From IMG/VR virus record IMGVR_UViG_3300005264_000012, positions 1-43,552 of that record: DNA of 43,552 nucleotides; one strand, 5' to 3'. The notes beneath the pieces are model-generated. The model did not search any database, was not told the DNA's origin, and saw nothing but the letters and a program-made list of their open reading frames with translations. Positions 23,070-32,601 of the stretch are shown piece after piece (the stretch's first letter is position 1; every line of letters begins with the position of its first letter). A program made the translations under genes and the position numbers. The stretch is from a virus.

Positions 23070-24084
23070 ATTCCCTTATAAATGGAAATTAAGAAATGGG
23101 TATCCATCTTCTAAAATAAGGTTTCATTCAAAGAAGGTTTACAGTACATTTGCTTGCGGTGGTGGGTCGACAATGGGGTATAAGCTTGCAGGATATGATG
23201 TGATAGGCGCAAATGATATTGACCCTAAAATGGCAGAGGTATACAAAAAGAATCATGACCCTCAATTTTATGATTTATGTCCTATTGGGGATTTACTAAC
23301 AAAAGAATTGCCAGAGCAATATTATAATCTTGATATACTAGATGGTAGCCCTCCTTGTTCAACATTTAGTATAGCGGGAAAGAGGGAGAGGGTTTGGAAG
23401 AAAAATAGGCAGTTTAGAGAGGGACAGTCGAAGCAAGTTTTATCAGATTTGTTTTTTGATTGGGTGGATTTAGTAAAAGAATTGCAGCCAAAAACAGCAA
23501 TAGCAGAAAATGTAAAGGGTATGGTAATAGGAAACGCCAAGGCTTATGCTAAATTAGTTGTACAGGAGCTTGATAAAGCAGGATACAGTGTCCAATTGTT
23601 CGTATTGAACGCCGCTAGCATGGGGGTTCCTCAAAAAAGGGAAAGAGTTTTTTTTATTTGTAGACGTAGGGATCTAAAGTTGCCCAAAATAAAATTAAAT
23701 TTTAATGAAAAGTCTATACCTTTTAAAAAAATAGAACAGTTAGGTATTAAGCGAAAACTTATTACGGGGGATTATATTAAGGATTTGTGGGATAAAACAT
23801 TAAGTAATGGGCGGGCATTGGTTAGTGCAGGCAATACATTTGGGTTTCTATATAAGTGTTTACCAGAAAGGGTGGTTAATACCATTACGGCAGGTGGTAG
23901 TTTCGTACACTATAATACTCAGACTTATATATCTGATGGGGAATTATCTGTAATTGGTACGTTTCCACAGGATTATCAGTTTCTAGATAATAAGGCACAA
24001 TATATAATAGGAATGTCTGTTCCTCCTATTATGATGGCACAGGTTGCACATCAGGTTTATTTACAATGGTTAAAAGATATATAA
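23056..24084 (+). CDS. C5-cytosine DNA methyltransferase
   Basis: 342 aa with all principal motifs: SAM-binding 'FACGGGSTMGYKLAGYD' (about residues 32-48), 'GSPPCSTFSIAGKR' with catalytic Cys101, 'AENVKGM' (ENV, 151-153), 'QKRERVFFICRR' (193-204) and 'NTITAGGSF' late in the chain. The target-recognition region between 210 and 270 is short, so the recognition sequence cannot be read. It likely methylates phage DNA before packaging to evade restriction. No cognate endonuclease is adjacent, so it is an orphan methylase. Coupled to the ParB-like gene upstream and to the small terminase downstream (TAATG). Confidence 0.95.
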   Translation: MKDHKFPYKWKLRNGYPSSKIRFHSKKVYSTFACGGGSTMGYKLAGYDVIGANDIDPKMAEVYKKNHDPQFYDLCPIGDLLTKELPEQYYNLDILDGSPPCSTFSIAGKRERVWKKNRQFREGQSKQVLSDLFFDWVDLVKELQPKTAIAENVKGMVIGNAKAYAKLVVQELDKAGYSVQLFVLNAASMGVPQKRERVFFICRRRDLKLPKIKLNFNEKSIPFKKIEQLGIKRKLITGDYIKDLWDKTLSNGRALVSAGNTFGFLYKCLPERVVNTITAGGSFVHYNTQTYISDGELSVIGTFPQDYQFLDNKAQYIIGMSVPPIMMAQVAHQVYLQWLKDI

Positions 24085-24656
24085 TGAATATTAATCAATT
24101 GTCTGATAACGTCCAGAAATTTGAAGTTAAAGCAGGGATGTTGAAATGGGTTGCGGCGGCTTGTTCACCAAATTCTGCTCCAACAATATATGGTATAGCA
24201 AGACATTTGTCCTTGATAGAGTATTCACGAAAAGAAGGTATAACAATTGATCAGGCCAAAGCAATATCTGGACATAATGAAAAAATACAAAAGATTATAA
24301 ATAGGGGAATGTTAAAATGGGATAAAAGATGGTACAGATGGAAAAAGGATCCTTTGTTTATGCCTTGGTATATGGATGAATTTAAACGAATGATGGGGGA
24401 AAATGAAATATATCTCGATAAAGTCGGTATGATGAAATCGGCCTCAGACTTTCGTTACTGGGAAGCAATGCAAATGAAATATGCAGGATTTTCCAGAAAA
24501 GAGGATGTAAGGAATACGAATGTTAATCCACAGATACATCATCATATGAGTGATGTAAATAATATAGATGATATTATGAAAAAATATGATGTTGAAAACA
24601 GGGCCACAGAAACTTACAAAAAAAAGTCAAAGACTACTAAAGTACCAGTTGGCTAA
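24084..24656 (+). CDS. Probable small terminase subunit
   Basis: 190 aa from the ATG in the TAATG overlap; an in-frame ATG at 24066 is less likely. Highly helical, with an N-terminal segment that could be an HTH ('TIYGIARHLSLIEYSRKEG', 'IDQAKAISGHNEKIQKIINR') and a C-terminal 'QIHHHMSDVNNIDDIMKKYD' resembling the end of small terminases. Position directly before TerL is the main support. It would recognise the packaging site in phage DNA. Overlaps TerL by about 70 bp. Confidence 0.65.
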   Translation: MNINQLSDNVQKFEVKAGMLKWVAAACSPNSAPTIYGIARHLSLIEYSRKEGITIDQAKAISGHNEKIQKIINRGMLKWDKRWYRWKKDPLFMPWYMDEFKRMMGENEIYLDKVGMMKSASDFRYWEAMQMKYAGFSRKEDVRNTNVNPQIHHHMSDVNNIDDIMKKYDVENRATETYKKKSKTTKVPVG

Positions 24657-26115
24657 TGATAGACAATTCTTTTTTGAATATATGTTTCCTCATTACCAAA
24701 AGACAAGTAATACGCCTGATTTTCATAAAGAATGGTTTCATCTGTTGGAAACAGAACCCAAGCTAGGTTTAATAGCTCCTCGCGAACATGCTAAAAGTAC
24801 AATTGTAAATATGTCAGATAACATATTTGATATATGTAATCATGGGTTATCGGTTCATGAGCCATATATTGTTATATTTTCGGATTCAGGTCCACAGGCG
24901 GTTGAGCATTTAGATAATATTGTTCGGGAACTCGAAGGGAATGAGCGTCTCATAGAGGTGTATGGGAAGTTGTATGAGGGTAAAAAAAGGCAAAGAGGTA
25001 AGACTAAATGGACAGAAGATACTATCATTACGACAAATGGTGTTAGGGTTATTGCTAGAGGGTGGAGATTTAAGGCTCGTGGTATGAGAACGGGAGAGGA
25101 GAGGCCTAGTAAGATAGTCATTGATGATATAGAGAATGATGAAGACGTTATATCTCCTACGTTGAGGAGAAAATTGAAAATGACATTTGAAAGGAAAATT
25201 CTTAATTTGGGTTCTCAGAATACTAAGTTCCGAATTATTGGAACAATCTTACACAGAGAGTCATTACTGAAAACTGAGAGCGAGGATCCTCGTAAAAATT
25301 GGAAATGGGGAATGTATAAGGCGATGGATGAAAAGGGGAAAATTTTATGGGAGGATTGGTGGACTAAAAAGAGATTAATAGATAAAAAAGAGGAGTTGGG
25401 GTCTTTGGCATTTGCACAAGAGTTTTTGAATGAGATTCATGATGATGAAACTTCCATATTTAAACAAGATTGGGTTAAATATGCCAAGGATGTTGGGAAG
25501 GACTATGTTTTATGGAGTAGATTTGATACTACAAAAAGCCCTTTTGAACCATTATGGATTGTGGGGGGGGTAGATCTTTCAACTGGAGTTGGCAGGGATT
25601 ATTTTTCTTTTGTTACTCTTGGGGTTGGCAAGGAGACGGGAACTCGTTATTTGTTGAATGTGATTAGAGGTAAACTGACTCCTGCACAGCAAAGGGTATG
25701 TATTGAAGACCAATATCATAGATTCAATCATTATGCTATAATGGTTGAGAGTAATTCCTTCCAAAACACGTTAACGATCGATATGAAGGAACAAACAAGT
25801 GTACCAGTACAAGCATTTACGACAACCAGTGAGAAGTTTGACCTTGTAATGGGGATAAACTCATTAGCAGTATTATTCGAAAACAAAAAATTCATGATAC
25901 CATCTAATAAGTCTGATGCAAGAACTCGAATTATGACGGGTCATTTGACAGAAGGATTATTAAGTTATCACCCTGAAAGTCATACAGAAGACTCGGTAAT
26001 GGCTTTGTGGTTTGCGAATACGCTTGCAAGGGAGTTGGAAAAGCAGTATGCTAGTGTAGGCTACGAGGCGCAACATAATTTATATAAGCTAGACGGATCA
26101 GATGAATATAATTGA
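24586..26115 (+). CDS. Large terminase subunit (packaging ATPase-nuclease)
   Basis: 509 aa. ATPase: Walker A variant 'APREHAKST' (about residues 63-71), Walker B 'SKIVIDDIEND' (about 176-186) and a coupling region 'TKFRIIGTILHRES'. Nuclease of RNase H type: 'GGVDLSTGVGRDYFSF' (about 327-342), 'MVESNSFQN' (about 386) and 'HTEDSVMALWFA' (about 465). Drives genome packaging at the portal. The APREHAKST form is common in a subgroup of terminases. The start at the first of two ATGs gives a long overlap with the upstream gene, but the sequence before 'FFFEYMFPHY' fits the family. Confidence 0.95.
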   Translation: MMLKTGPQKLTKKSQRLLKYQLANDRQFFFEYMFPHYQKTSNTPDFHKEWFHLLETEPKLGLIAPREHAKSTIVNMSDNIFDICNHGLSVHEPYIVIFSDSGPQAVEHLDNIVRELEGNERLIEVYGKLYEGKKRQRGKTKWTEDTIITTNGVRVIARGWRFKARGMRTGEERPSKIVIDDIENDEDVISPTLRRKLKMTFERKILNLGSQNTKFRIIGTILHRESLLKTESEDPRKNWKWGMYKAMDEKGKILWEDWWTKKRLIDKKEELGSLAFAQEFLNEIHDDETSIFKQDWVKYAKDVGKDYVLWSRFDTTKSPFEPLWIVGGVDLSTGVGRDYFSFVTLGVGKETGTRYLLNVIRGKLTPAQQRVCIEDQYHRFNHYAIMVESNSFQNTLTIDMKEQTSVPVQAFTTTSEKFDLVMGINSLAVLFENKKFMIPSNKSDARTRIMTGHLTEGLLSYHPESHTEDSVMALWFANTLARELEKQYASVGYEAQHNLYKLDGSDEYN

Positions 26116-27844
26116 AAGAATTAAGAGAAACCCCCTGAACAAATATATCGCACAAAAGGCTAGCAATGGCTTACAGACTATTTCAGAGGTGAAATTAATA
26201 AATCGTAACTATATAATGAGTTCGGTTTTCCAAAGATTACAGAATTACTTTGATTTATATGCAGCCTCCCCCACGATTGACGAAAGTAAAGTTAATTACT
26301 TTTTGGCTAGAGCTCTATACAAGGGGACCGTTATCACAGATGATAAGGGGATTAAATATGGCAGTGAATACCTTTTATCGGCTCCATTTGCAAAACCCAT
26401 TGTAAATGCAATTGCTGCTTTTTTACTAAACAATATCTTTAAAGTAGCCTATGAAGATGGTCAATTTGAGGGTCATGAGGATTATGTTAATTCATGGATA
26501 GAGTCAAGGAGTACGGATATTTTTAAGCTTTTGGTTAAATCAATGACAGAAGGTGATTCGTATGTCCTTATTAAGAATGAATTCGATGCCCCATTGGTTA
26601 GGCTAAAGCCTGAATTAGTTGAAAAGGTGGTAAATCCCGCTGATTATACAGATGTATGGGGGTATAATGTTTCTAATATTGTATATGAGGGGAATGGTAT
26701 AGATAATGAAGGTCAAAAAAAGATTATGTACAAGACATTGTATCGAAAGTATGCTCCATATGTAGTAACAATTCGTTCTGAAAAGGCAAATGATCATGTA
26801 ATCGTAAATGTTGATGGGAATGCTACTGAACAACCGTATACTAATCCTAATTTCTATAGTGAGAGATTTGCTTTGATTGATGATTTTGATGATTTATTTA
26901 ATGTTAACTCAGAAGAAAGGCCATTACCTATTGTTCATTTCCCTAACGAGATGGATGAGCAATCTATTTACGGAGAAAGTGAATATAGGAATTTATACTT
27001 TTTATTTCTTCGCTATCACCAAGTATTCGACAATGCGATTAAGAATAATGTATTTAATTCTGTTAGCACACCGTACGTTTCAGGCATTACCAACATGGAT
27101 GCGTTTCTAAAAGAAAATGGTGTGTTTGATAAAGAGACGGGAACCTATAAATTCGATTTAAGGGCAGGGAAAATGGTTATGGGTGGGGAGGGGTTTGATA
27201 TTAGAATGATCCAGTCAGCTTCTACGGTAGAATCAGCGGAAAAGTTATTAAATCTTATTTTCTGGTTAATAGTCCAAGCTTCTGAAATACCTGAATTTGT
27301 ATTTGGAACGGCAGTACAAAGCACGAATGCTAGTGTTAATAACCAAATGCCTGTTATGGTAAGGAAAGTGAAGAAAAAGCAAAAAGAATTTTACAATCCT
27401 GTGAAGGAGCTGGTAGAATCAGCTGTTTATTATATGGGTATAAATGGAAACACAGGAGTAAAGGTTGGGGATTTTAAGGTAGTTTGGGGTGATATATTAG
27501 GTGATGATATGGAGTCAAGAATTAAATTAGTTAATTTATTAGATTCTCTAGGATTGGCTACTGATAGGACAAAAGGAGCAATTGTAGGATTGGACAAATA
27601 TGTTGCAAGTATAGATCAGGAAATAGAAAATGCTGGTAAAGAGGCACGGGAAAGATTTGAGCAATTTGAGTATGCAAGGGTTAAAACTCCTGAGGAAGTC
27701 AAAGAGGCTGAAAAGGAAGTAAAAGAGATGATCAAAAGTGAACAAAAGAAAGTCGATATTAAAGGTTTGGTTAATAATAAAGTGAAAGAGCAGATGGAGG
27801 CCACTCAATCTAAGTTATTAGAGGTATTGGGAGATAAGCTGTGA
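26102..27844 (+). CDS. Portal protein
   Basis: 580 aa, SPP1 gp6-type portal by context and features: 'FLARALYKGTVITDDKGIKY', 'KPIVNAIAAFLLNN' (clip/stem entry), 'HFPNEMDEQSIYGESEY', 'IVQASEIPEFVFGTAVQST' and a charged helical C-terminus ('VKEAEKEVKEMIKSEQKK'). Forms the twelve-subunit ring at one head vertex where the terminase docks. Overlaps TerL by 14 bp and the next gene by four bases (GTGA). Confidence 0.92.
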   Translation: MNIIERIKRNPLNKYIAQKASNGLQTISEVKLINRNYIMSSVFQRLQNYFDLYAASPTIDESKVNYFLARALYKGTVITDDKGIKYGSEYLLSAPFAKPIVNAIAAFLLNNIFKVAYEDGQFEGHEDYVNSWIESRSTDIFKLLVKSMTEGDSYVLIKNEFDAPLVRLKPELVEKVVNPADYTDVWGYNVSNIVYEGNGIDNEGQKKIMYKTLYRKYAPYVVTIRSEKANDHVIVNVDGNATEQPYTNPNFYSERFALIDDFDDLFNVNSEERPLPIVHFPNEMDEQSIYGESEYRNLYFLFLRYHQVFDNAIKNNVFNSVSTPYVSGITNMDAFLKENGVFDKETGTYKFDLRAGKMVMGGEGFDIRMIQSASTVESAEKLLNLIFWLIVQASEIPEFVFGTAVQSTNASVNNQMPVMVRKVKKKQKEFYNPVKELVESAVYYMGINGNTGVKVGDFKVVWGDILGDDMESRIKLVNLLDSLGLATDRTKGAIVGLDKYVASIDQEIENAGKEARERFEQFEYARVKTPEEVKEAEKEVKEMIKSEQKKVDIKGLVNNKVKEQMEATQSKLLEVLGDKL

Positions 27845-28662
27845 GTATATTGAATGACTTCGGTTACAACATTCAAGTTATTAAATCCTTAAAGAAAATA
27901 AAGGATTCTATTAGTACCTATATTTCTTCTGAGATTTCCAAGCTAAGGGAGAAGGATAGCAAGCAAGATGTCAAAATCATTCAAAATGAAAAGGATATCG
28001 GCAATCTTGGACTTGAGGTACAAAGGATAGATAATAAAAAACAAAAAGTCCCAATCAAGGGTCAAGATTATTTTACTCAAAAAGAACTTGACGAGATTAA
28101 ACAAGAGATTACACCAAAACATTCCATTGATTATTTCACAAGCGAGGAATCAAGAAAGTTCAGAAAAGATATAACCCCTCAAAAGGGGAGGGATTATTTC
28201 ACCAAGTTGGAATTGGCAGAAATCAAGAAAGAAGTAACACCAAAAAAGAATGTTGACTATTACGATGGTAAAGATGGTGCCCCGGGGATGCGGGGAGAGA
28301 CCAGAACCTTCATAGAGGAAAAAGAATTATCCCCTGATGAAATTAAGGAGAAAATTGTTCAAATAAAAGATACAAGGTGGTTTGACTCTAAATTTATTAA
28401 AAATTTGCCAAAGCCACAAGTAGTAAGGGGTGGAGGCAGAACGGTTATGACTCAGATTCAGAAAGGTGATCCTAAAGAAACTTGGTATGTTTTTGACAAT
28501 GTGGCAGAAAGGGATACATTTTTTATAGCTAATCCAGACCTTTTGGTTGAGGATATATTGATATGTATTAAGGATACCACACCTCCACCAACACCAGGAG
28601 TGAGGAGTTTGGATTTTTCAGAAACTTACAATTCACAGTATAAACTTATTTTATCTATTTAA
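27841..28662 (+). CDS. Coiled-coil/collagen-like fibre protein with DYFT repeats
   Basis: 273 aa, GTG start in a GTGA overlap with the portal. N-terminal coiled coil, then four repeats of about 24 residues built on 'P.KG.DYFT.KELDEIK.EIT' (about residues 75-150), ending in a short collagen-like 'YDGKDGAPGMRGET'. Such DYFT/KGxDY repeats occur in trimeric fibre and baseplate proteins. The C-terminus ('PKETWYVFDNVAERDTFFIA') may be a short binding domain. Probably a neck or tail fibre component attached near the portal or tail. Position after the portal rather than in the tail block is unusual. Confidence 0.7.
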   Translation: MSILNDFGYNIQVIKSLKKIKDSISTYISSEISKLREKDSKQDVKIIQNEKDIGNLGLEVQRIDNKKQKVPIKGQDYFTQKELDEIKQEITPKHSIDYFTSEESRKFRKDITPQKGRDYFTKLELAEIKKEVTPKKNVDYYDGKDGAPGMRGETRTFIEEKELSPDEIKEKIVQIKDTRWFDSKFIKNLPKPQVVRGGGRTVMTQIQKGDPKETWYVFDNVAERDTFFIANPDLLVEDILICIKDTTPPPTPGVRSLDFSETYNSQYKLILSI

Positions 28663-28672
28663 TAATTAAATC

Positions 28673-29551
28673 ATGGCGGATAATTATACTTTTCTCGATT
28701 CTGCAGAAGTGGAAAAGACAGCGGCCGCACAAGATATAGGCGGTGGTGTATTGGCAGGGAAGGTGCTAATGATAAACACTAGTGGGGAACAGTTATCATT
28801 CTCCCCACTGTTGGATATATCTAGAGGGCTTATCACGGGGCTTTCGTATGTGAATAAATTTGGGCGGGCTGATGACGTAGATACAGGAAATTATTCTGCT
28901 ATATGGGACGGGAAACGAACGGGTGGCGACTATCCTAATGCGGATTATACAACTCCTTCAAACGTGGGGACTACTTTTTACATTAGTTCTTCTGATAACT
29001 CCGATACTCAGACTTATGAAGTGCAGGGATTGGATGCTAATTTTGATCCACAAACCATAACGGTTACCAATGCAGGAAATACAGTTACCCCTATAATTTC
29101 AGGGGGAACGGAGAAATGGACTCGTGTTTTCAGAATTAAAAATACAGGAACAACCGATAACGCAGGAATAATCTTTGTTGCCTCGGAAGATAATCATACG
29201 AGTGGAGTACCTGATGATTCAGCGAAAATAGTAGGTATGATCAGTATCGAAAAAAACCAAACATTGATGGCTATTTACACTGTGCCAAACGGCAAAACGG
29301 CATATATGTTGCGTAACTATATCAGTTGTGGAAGGGGTGAGGATTTTGAGGTAGAGATGTTGGCGCGTTCATTTGGAGGTGTTTGGCAGGTCAAGGATCA
29401 CCAGCATCTATACCAGATGAATATTCAGAATTCTTTCACGCCTTACCCTAAATTCACGGCAAAAACAGATATAAAAGTAATGGCAAAGTCACTGTCAACG
29501 ACTGATAAACCAGTTAGTGCAGGATTTGATTTAATTTTAGTTGATGATTGA
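28673..29551 (+). CDS. Virion structural protein, fibre-associated, 292 aa
   Basis: Beta-rich, no Cys pattern, with 'TYEVQGLDANFDPQTITVTN' and 'EKWTRVFRIKNTGTTDNAGI' followed by 'VPNGKTAYMLRNYISCGRGE'. This layout is familiar to me from hypothetical structural proteins of many environmental phages, with a role in head or tail decoration. The last 100 residues look like a jelly roll. Coupled to the next fibre gene by TGATG. GC-richer than most of the genome (it includes a GCGGCCGC), like its downstream neighbour. Confidence 0.65.
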   Translation: MADNYTFLDSAEVEKTAAAQDIGGGVLAGKVLMINTSGEQLSFSPLLDISRGLITGLSYVNKFGRADDVDTGNYSAIWDGKRTGGDYPNADYTTPSNVGTTFYISSSDNSDTQTYEVQGLDANFDPQTITVTNAGNTVTPIISGGTEKWTRVFRIKNTGTTDNAGIIFVASEDNHTSGVPDDSAKIVGMISIEKNQTLMAIYTVPNGKTAYMLRNYISCGRGEDFEVEMLARSFGGVWQVKDHQHLYQMNIQNSFTPYPKFTAKTDIKVMAKSLSTTDKPVSAGFDLILVDD

Positions 29552-32190
29552 TGTCTTTAGTATTCCAAAGGTATAACGGGACGGAATGGATAACAGAATC
29601 AGAGGGTGACACTTCTGGTTCAAGTAATCACGCTTCGCTCACTAATCTTTCATGGCTTAATTCACGCCATACGGGAGCGGCTTTGCGGGTTGCGGGTTTT
29701 GATGCAGATGGTAATGCGGTTGAGGTTGATTATGCAAACTGGGATATTGCTTATACTCATACACTCTTAACGGATAACCCACATTCGACAACTAAAGCCC
29801 ACGTTGGACTGTCGGATGTTCCTAATACCGATTTTACGGCTTCGGTCGCATTGAACACTACTCATAGAGGATTGACTAATAACCCTCATACCGTTACAAA
29901 TGCACAGGTTGGGCTTGGCAACGTCACAAACGACGCTCAACTGAAAATAGCCAGCAACTTGTCAGATTTGAATAACACAAGCACGGCAAGAACCCACTTA
30001 GGATTGGGGACTGCCTCGGTTTTGAATGTTGGGGTTGCAGGTGGAAATATCCCCATTTTAGACGGCGGGGGAAAAATCAACTCGTCTATACTTCCAGCTT
30101 TAGCAATATCAGAAACATTTGTGGTTGCAAATCAAGTGGATCAATTAGCTCTAACCGTTCAGGAAGGCGATGTTGCGGTTAGGTCAGATGAGAACAAATC
30201 ATACATTGCGCTTAATAGTGATAATGCTAATATGGGAGATTGGCAAGAACTACTAACTCCTACAGACTCAGTACAATCAGTATTCGGAAGGCAGGGAGCA
30301 GTTACCGCCCAAGCAGGTGATTACACATGGGCACAAATTAACAAAACAACGTCAAATATAGCGGATATAGCGTTGCGCTCACACACGAACTTAACTGATA
30401 TTGGAACGAACACACACGCCCAAATTGATACGGCTATTACAGCCTCGTCAGCCCATATTGCTGATAATTCACAAGCACACTCAGATTATTTAATTAATAA
30501 CGGCAATGACTCCACAAGCGGAAGTTTAACAGCCTCTAGTTTTTACGTGGGCAATGGTGGCTTTACTGGGATTTCTGGTGATGTTGGTTGGTTGTATGAC
30601 TCCACGAACGGAGATATTTCGACGACGGGCAAGGTAGGAGTCGGCACGGATAGTCCTAGTGCGAAATTGCATGTACTGGAATTGCAAAACAAGCTCGGTG
30701 CGGCACTTGGGGCATATCAAATAGTATCAAAAACTGCCGGCATCGCAGACGCTGGCACGCAAGACTTCTCAAACAATAAATATTTGGTTCGAGATAACAC
30801 GACATCAACTGATTGGACAACTGCAAGATGGCATGATTCGATTGGGGTACAAAGCTCATTTTTAGTTCCAGGAACAAATTCAAGAGTATGGTGGGAACGC
30901 GACCCCAACAACAACATACAATCTTGGGGGAACGGATCTGATACGTACTTGACAATCAATGATGGCGACGTGGGAATCGGCACGGTTGACCCTCAGCACT
31001 TACTTGAGGTTAGCGCCTTGGGGACATCTAGTGGTACAGGTATCCCACAACTATCGGTACACAACTCGTTTAGTGGGACTTATGATGCTCCTAACACTCC
31101 TATGGCTGAGCTGCTATTCAAAAGTAATGATTTGTCTGGGGGCTGGTCTGCTAACTCTACAAGAGCCAAGGTTTCTGCAATCGTAACGAGCAATCTTTTG
31201 GGATCGCGTACTAGTCTTGGTTTTTATACATCGTCTGATAATTCCTTGTCTCAAGGCATGATACTTACCCACAGCGGCGACGTGGGAATCGGCACGGGTA
31301 GTCCTGATACGAAGCTACATGTCTCAAGTACTCATGGGGAACTTTTGAGGCTTGAAGCCAGGACCACGGGAACTCCTGCCAATTATGTACAATTTGAAGA
31401 CGCGAATGGGATAAGTTCCTATGTTGGTCATGCCTCTGGAAGTAACAATGCCTTTGGTATAGTGAATCAAAAAAATGATTCCCTTTTCTTTGGTACAAAT
31501 AGTATTGCACGAATGACTATAGACAACGCTGGCAACGTAGGAATCGGCACAACTAGTCTAAATTACAAATTACAAGTCAACGGCACACTTGCACCTGAAA
31601 CAACACGACAGGATTTAGGAACAACGGCTTTGAGATGGGATGGATTCCTTGGTAGTGCTAATGTTGGCAATAATTTAACAATGGCTAACGTTGTGGGTAA
31701 CAGAATTATACATACAGCCAAAAGCGATTATGACAAAATCAGAGTGTGGAGTAGTGGAAGTTACACTATCGGGATGAAGTCTGCGCAAACATTTGGAGAT
31801 TTAAACGACTATGCAATGACGTTCACTATGAATAATGACGCTGATAGAGGCTTTCTGTGGCGGGACTCGGCTGATTCTGCTAGTGATGGAGCAATGAGCT
31901 TAACCACGGGGGGAAAGTTACACGTCAAGACACACGTAAAAACACCAAAACTGAGTAGCAGAAGTGGAACGCTATACCTACAATCTGCAGGAACAACAAA
32001 ATTAGAATTAACAACAACAAAAAACAATAATAAACAGCGTGCTAAATTCTCAGGAGGGACTGAAAGTAGTGGGGGCAATCATGGGATAACGGGAGAGTTG
32101 CTTGTTAGTGCTGGTGATGAAGTAACGTGGTATATTGAGGATGGCTTGATTATTGATGTCGAAGTGGGGGGTACAGGGGGATGGACATAA
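29551..32190 (+). CDS. Tail fibre/receptor-binding protein with GNVGIGT repeats
   Basis: 879 aa from the ATG in the TGATG overlap. N-terminal half has fibre-shaft repeats ('LLTDNPHSTTKAHVGLSDVP', 'LTNNPHTVTNAQVGLGNVTN'). The middle and C-terminal half carry four 'G(D/N)VGIGT..P..KLHV' repeats typical of trimeric phage fibres and adhesins. There is no S74 intramolecular chaperone domain; the end is a small beta domain ('GELLVSAGDEVTWYIEDGLI'). It likely contacts the host surface. Codon use differs from the rest of the genome (more C- and G-ending codons), suggesting acquisition from another phage. Confidence 0.8.
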   Translation: MSLVFQRYNGTEWITESEGDTSGSSNHASLTNLSWLNSRHTGAALRVAGFDADGNAVEVDYANWDIAYTHTLLTDNPHSTTKAHVGLSDVPNTDFTASVALNTTHRGLTNNPHTVTNAQVGLGNVTNDAQLKIASNLSDLNNTSTARTHLGLGTASVLNVGVAGGNIPILDGGGKINSSILPALAISETFVVANQVDQLALTVQEGDVAVRSDENKSYIALNSDNANMGDWQELLTPTDSVQSVFGRQGAVTAQAGDYTWAQINKTTSNIADIALRSHTNLTDIGTNTHAQIDTAITASSAHIADNSQAHSDYLINNGNDSTSGSLTASSFYVGNGGFTGISGDVGWLYDSTNGDISTTGKVGVGTDSPSAKLHVLELQNKLGAALGAYQIVSKTAGIADAGTQDFSNNKYLVRDNTTSTDWTTARWHDSIGVQSSFLVPGTNSRVWWERDPNNNIQSWGNGSDTYLTINDGDVGIGTVDPQHLLEVSALGTSSGTGIPQLSVHNSFSGTYDAPNTPMAELLFKSNDLSGGWSANSTRAKVSAIVTSNLLGSRTSLGFYTSSDNSLSQGMILTHSGDVGIGTGSPDTKLHVSSTHGELLRLEARTTGTPANYVQFEDANGISSYVGHASGSNNAFGIVNQKNDSLFFGTNSIARMTIDNAGNVGIGTTSLNYKLQVNGTLAPETTRQDLGTTALRWDGFLGSANVGNNLTMANVVGNRIIHTAKSDYDKIRVWSSGSYTIGMKSAQTFGDLNDYAMTFTMNNDADRGFLWRDSADSASDGAMSLTTGGKLHVKTHVKTPKLSSRSGTLYLQSAGTTKLELTTTKNNNKQRAKFSGGTESSGGNHGITGELLVSAGDEVTWYIEDGLIIDVEVGGTGGWT

Positions 32191-32585
32191 TGAAAAAATA
32201 TCAAGAATGGAATAAAGAAGACAAGGTAAAATTGTTGAAATTGTTGAAAAAACAAATTGAATATTACGAGGTGGATAAAAAATATTACATATGCGGTAGT
32301 AGGATATGTGATTACTATACAAATGACAGTGATATTGATATGATGGTTGTTGTGGAGTTTAAGGATTATTGGGATGGGAGAAGGAAAAAGGATCGGGGCA
32401 CTTTTCGTTTTAAAGGTAAGAGGTGTTCTTGGATAGTCCAGAAGAGAAAAAATGTACGGGGTAAAAGCAAATGGCGTTATTGGGGGAAGTGGCATCTTCC
32501 AAGGATAAATATGGAAACGGGGAAATATTACGAAGGTAAAGATTTAGAAAAATACATAAAAGAGAGGAAGTCAGATCGTGTTTAA
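32190..32585 (+). CDS. Minimal nucleotidyltransferase-fold protein, 131 aa
   Basis: Contains 'ICGSRICDYYTNDSDIDMMV' at about residues 34-53, the G-S-x(10)-D-x-D signature of the pol-beta/MNT nucleotidyltransferase fold, with both acidic residues (D48, D50) intact. The C-terminal half is short and basic ('RGTFRFKGKRCSWIVQKRKN'). Family members transfer NMP to proteins, RNA or small molecules, and include the MntA antitoxin and aminoglycoside modifiers. No HEPN partner is visible. It starts in a TAATG overlap with the fibre gene and stands just before the lysis cassette. Substrate unknown. Confidence 0.7.
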   Translation: MKKYQEWNKEDKVKLLKLLKKQIEYYEVDKKYYICGSRICDYYTNDSDIDMMVVVEFKDYWDGRRKKDRGTFRFKGKRCSWIVQKRKNVRGKSKWRYWGKWHLPRINMETGKYYEGKDLEKYIKERKSDRV

Positions 32586-32601
32586 TCTATTAAAATAAAT
32601 C

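Noticed and set aside
32190-32585. MntA-HepT type toxin-antitoxin pair
   Set aside because: No HEPN-domain protein is adjacent; the neighbours are a fibre gene and an unrelated 69-aa protein.
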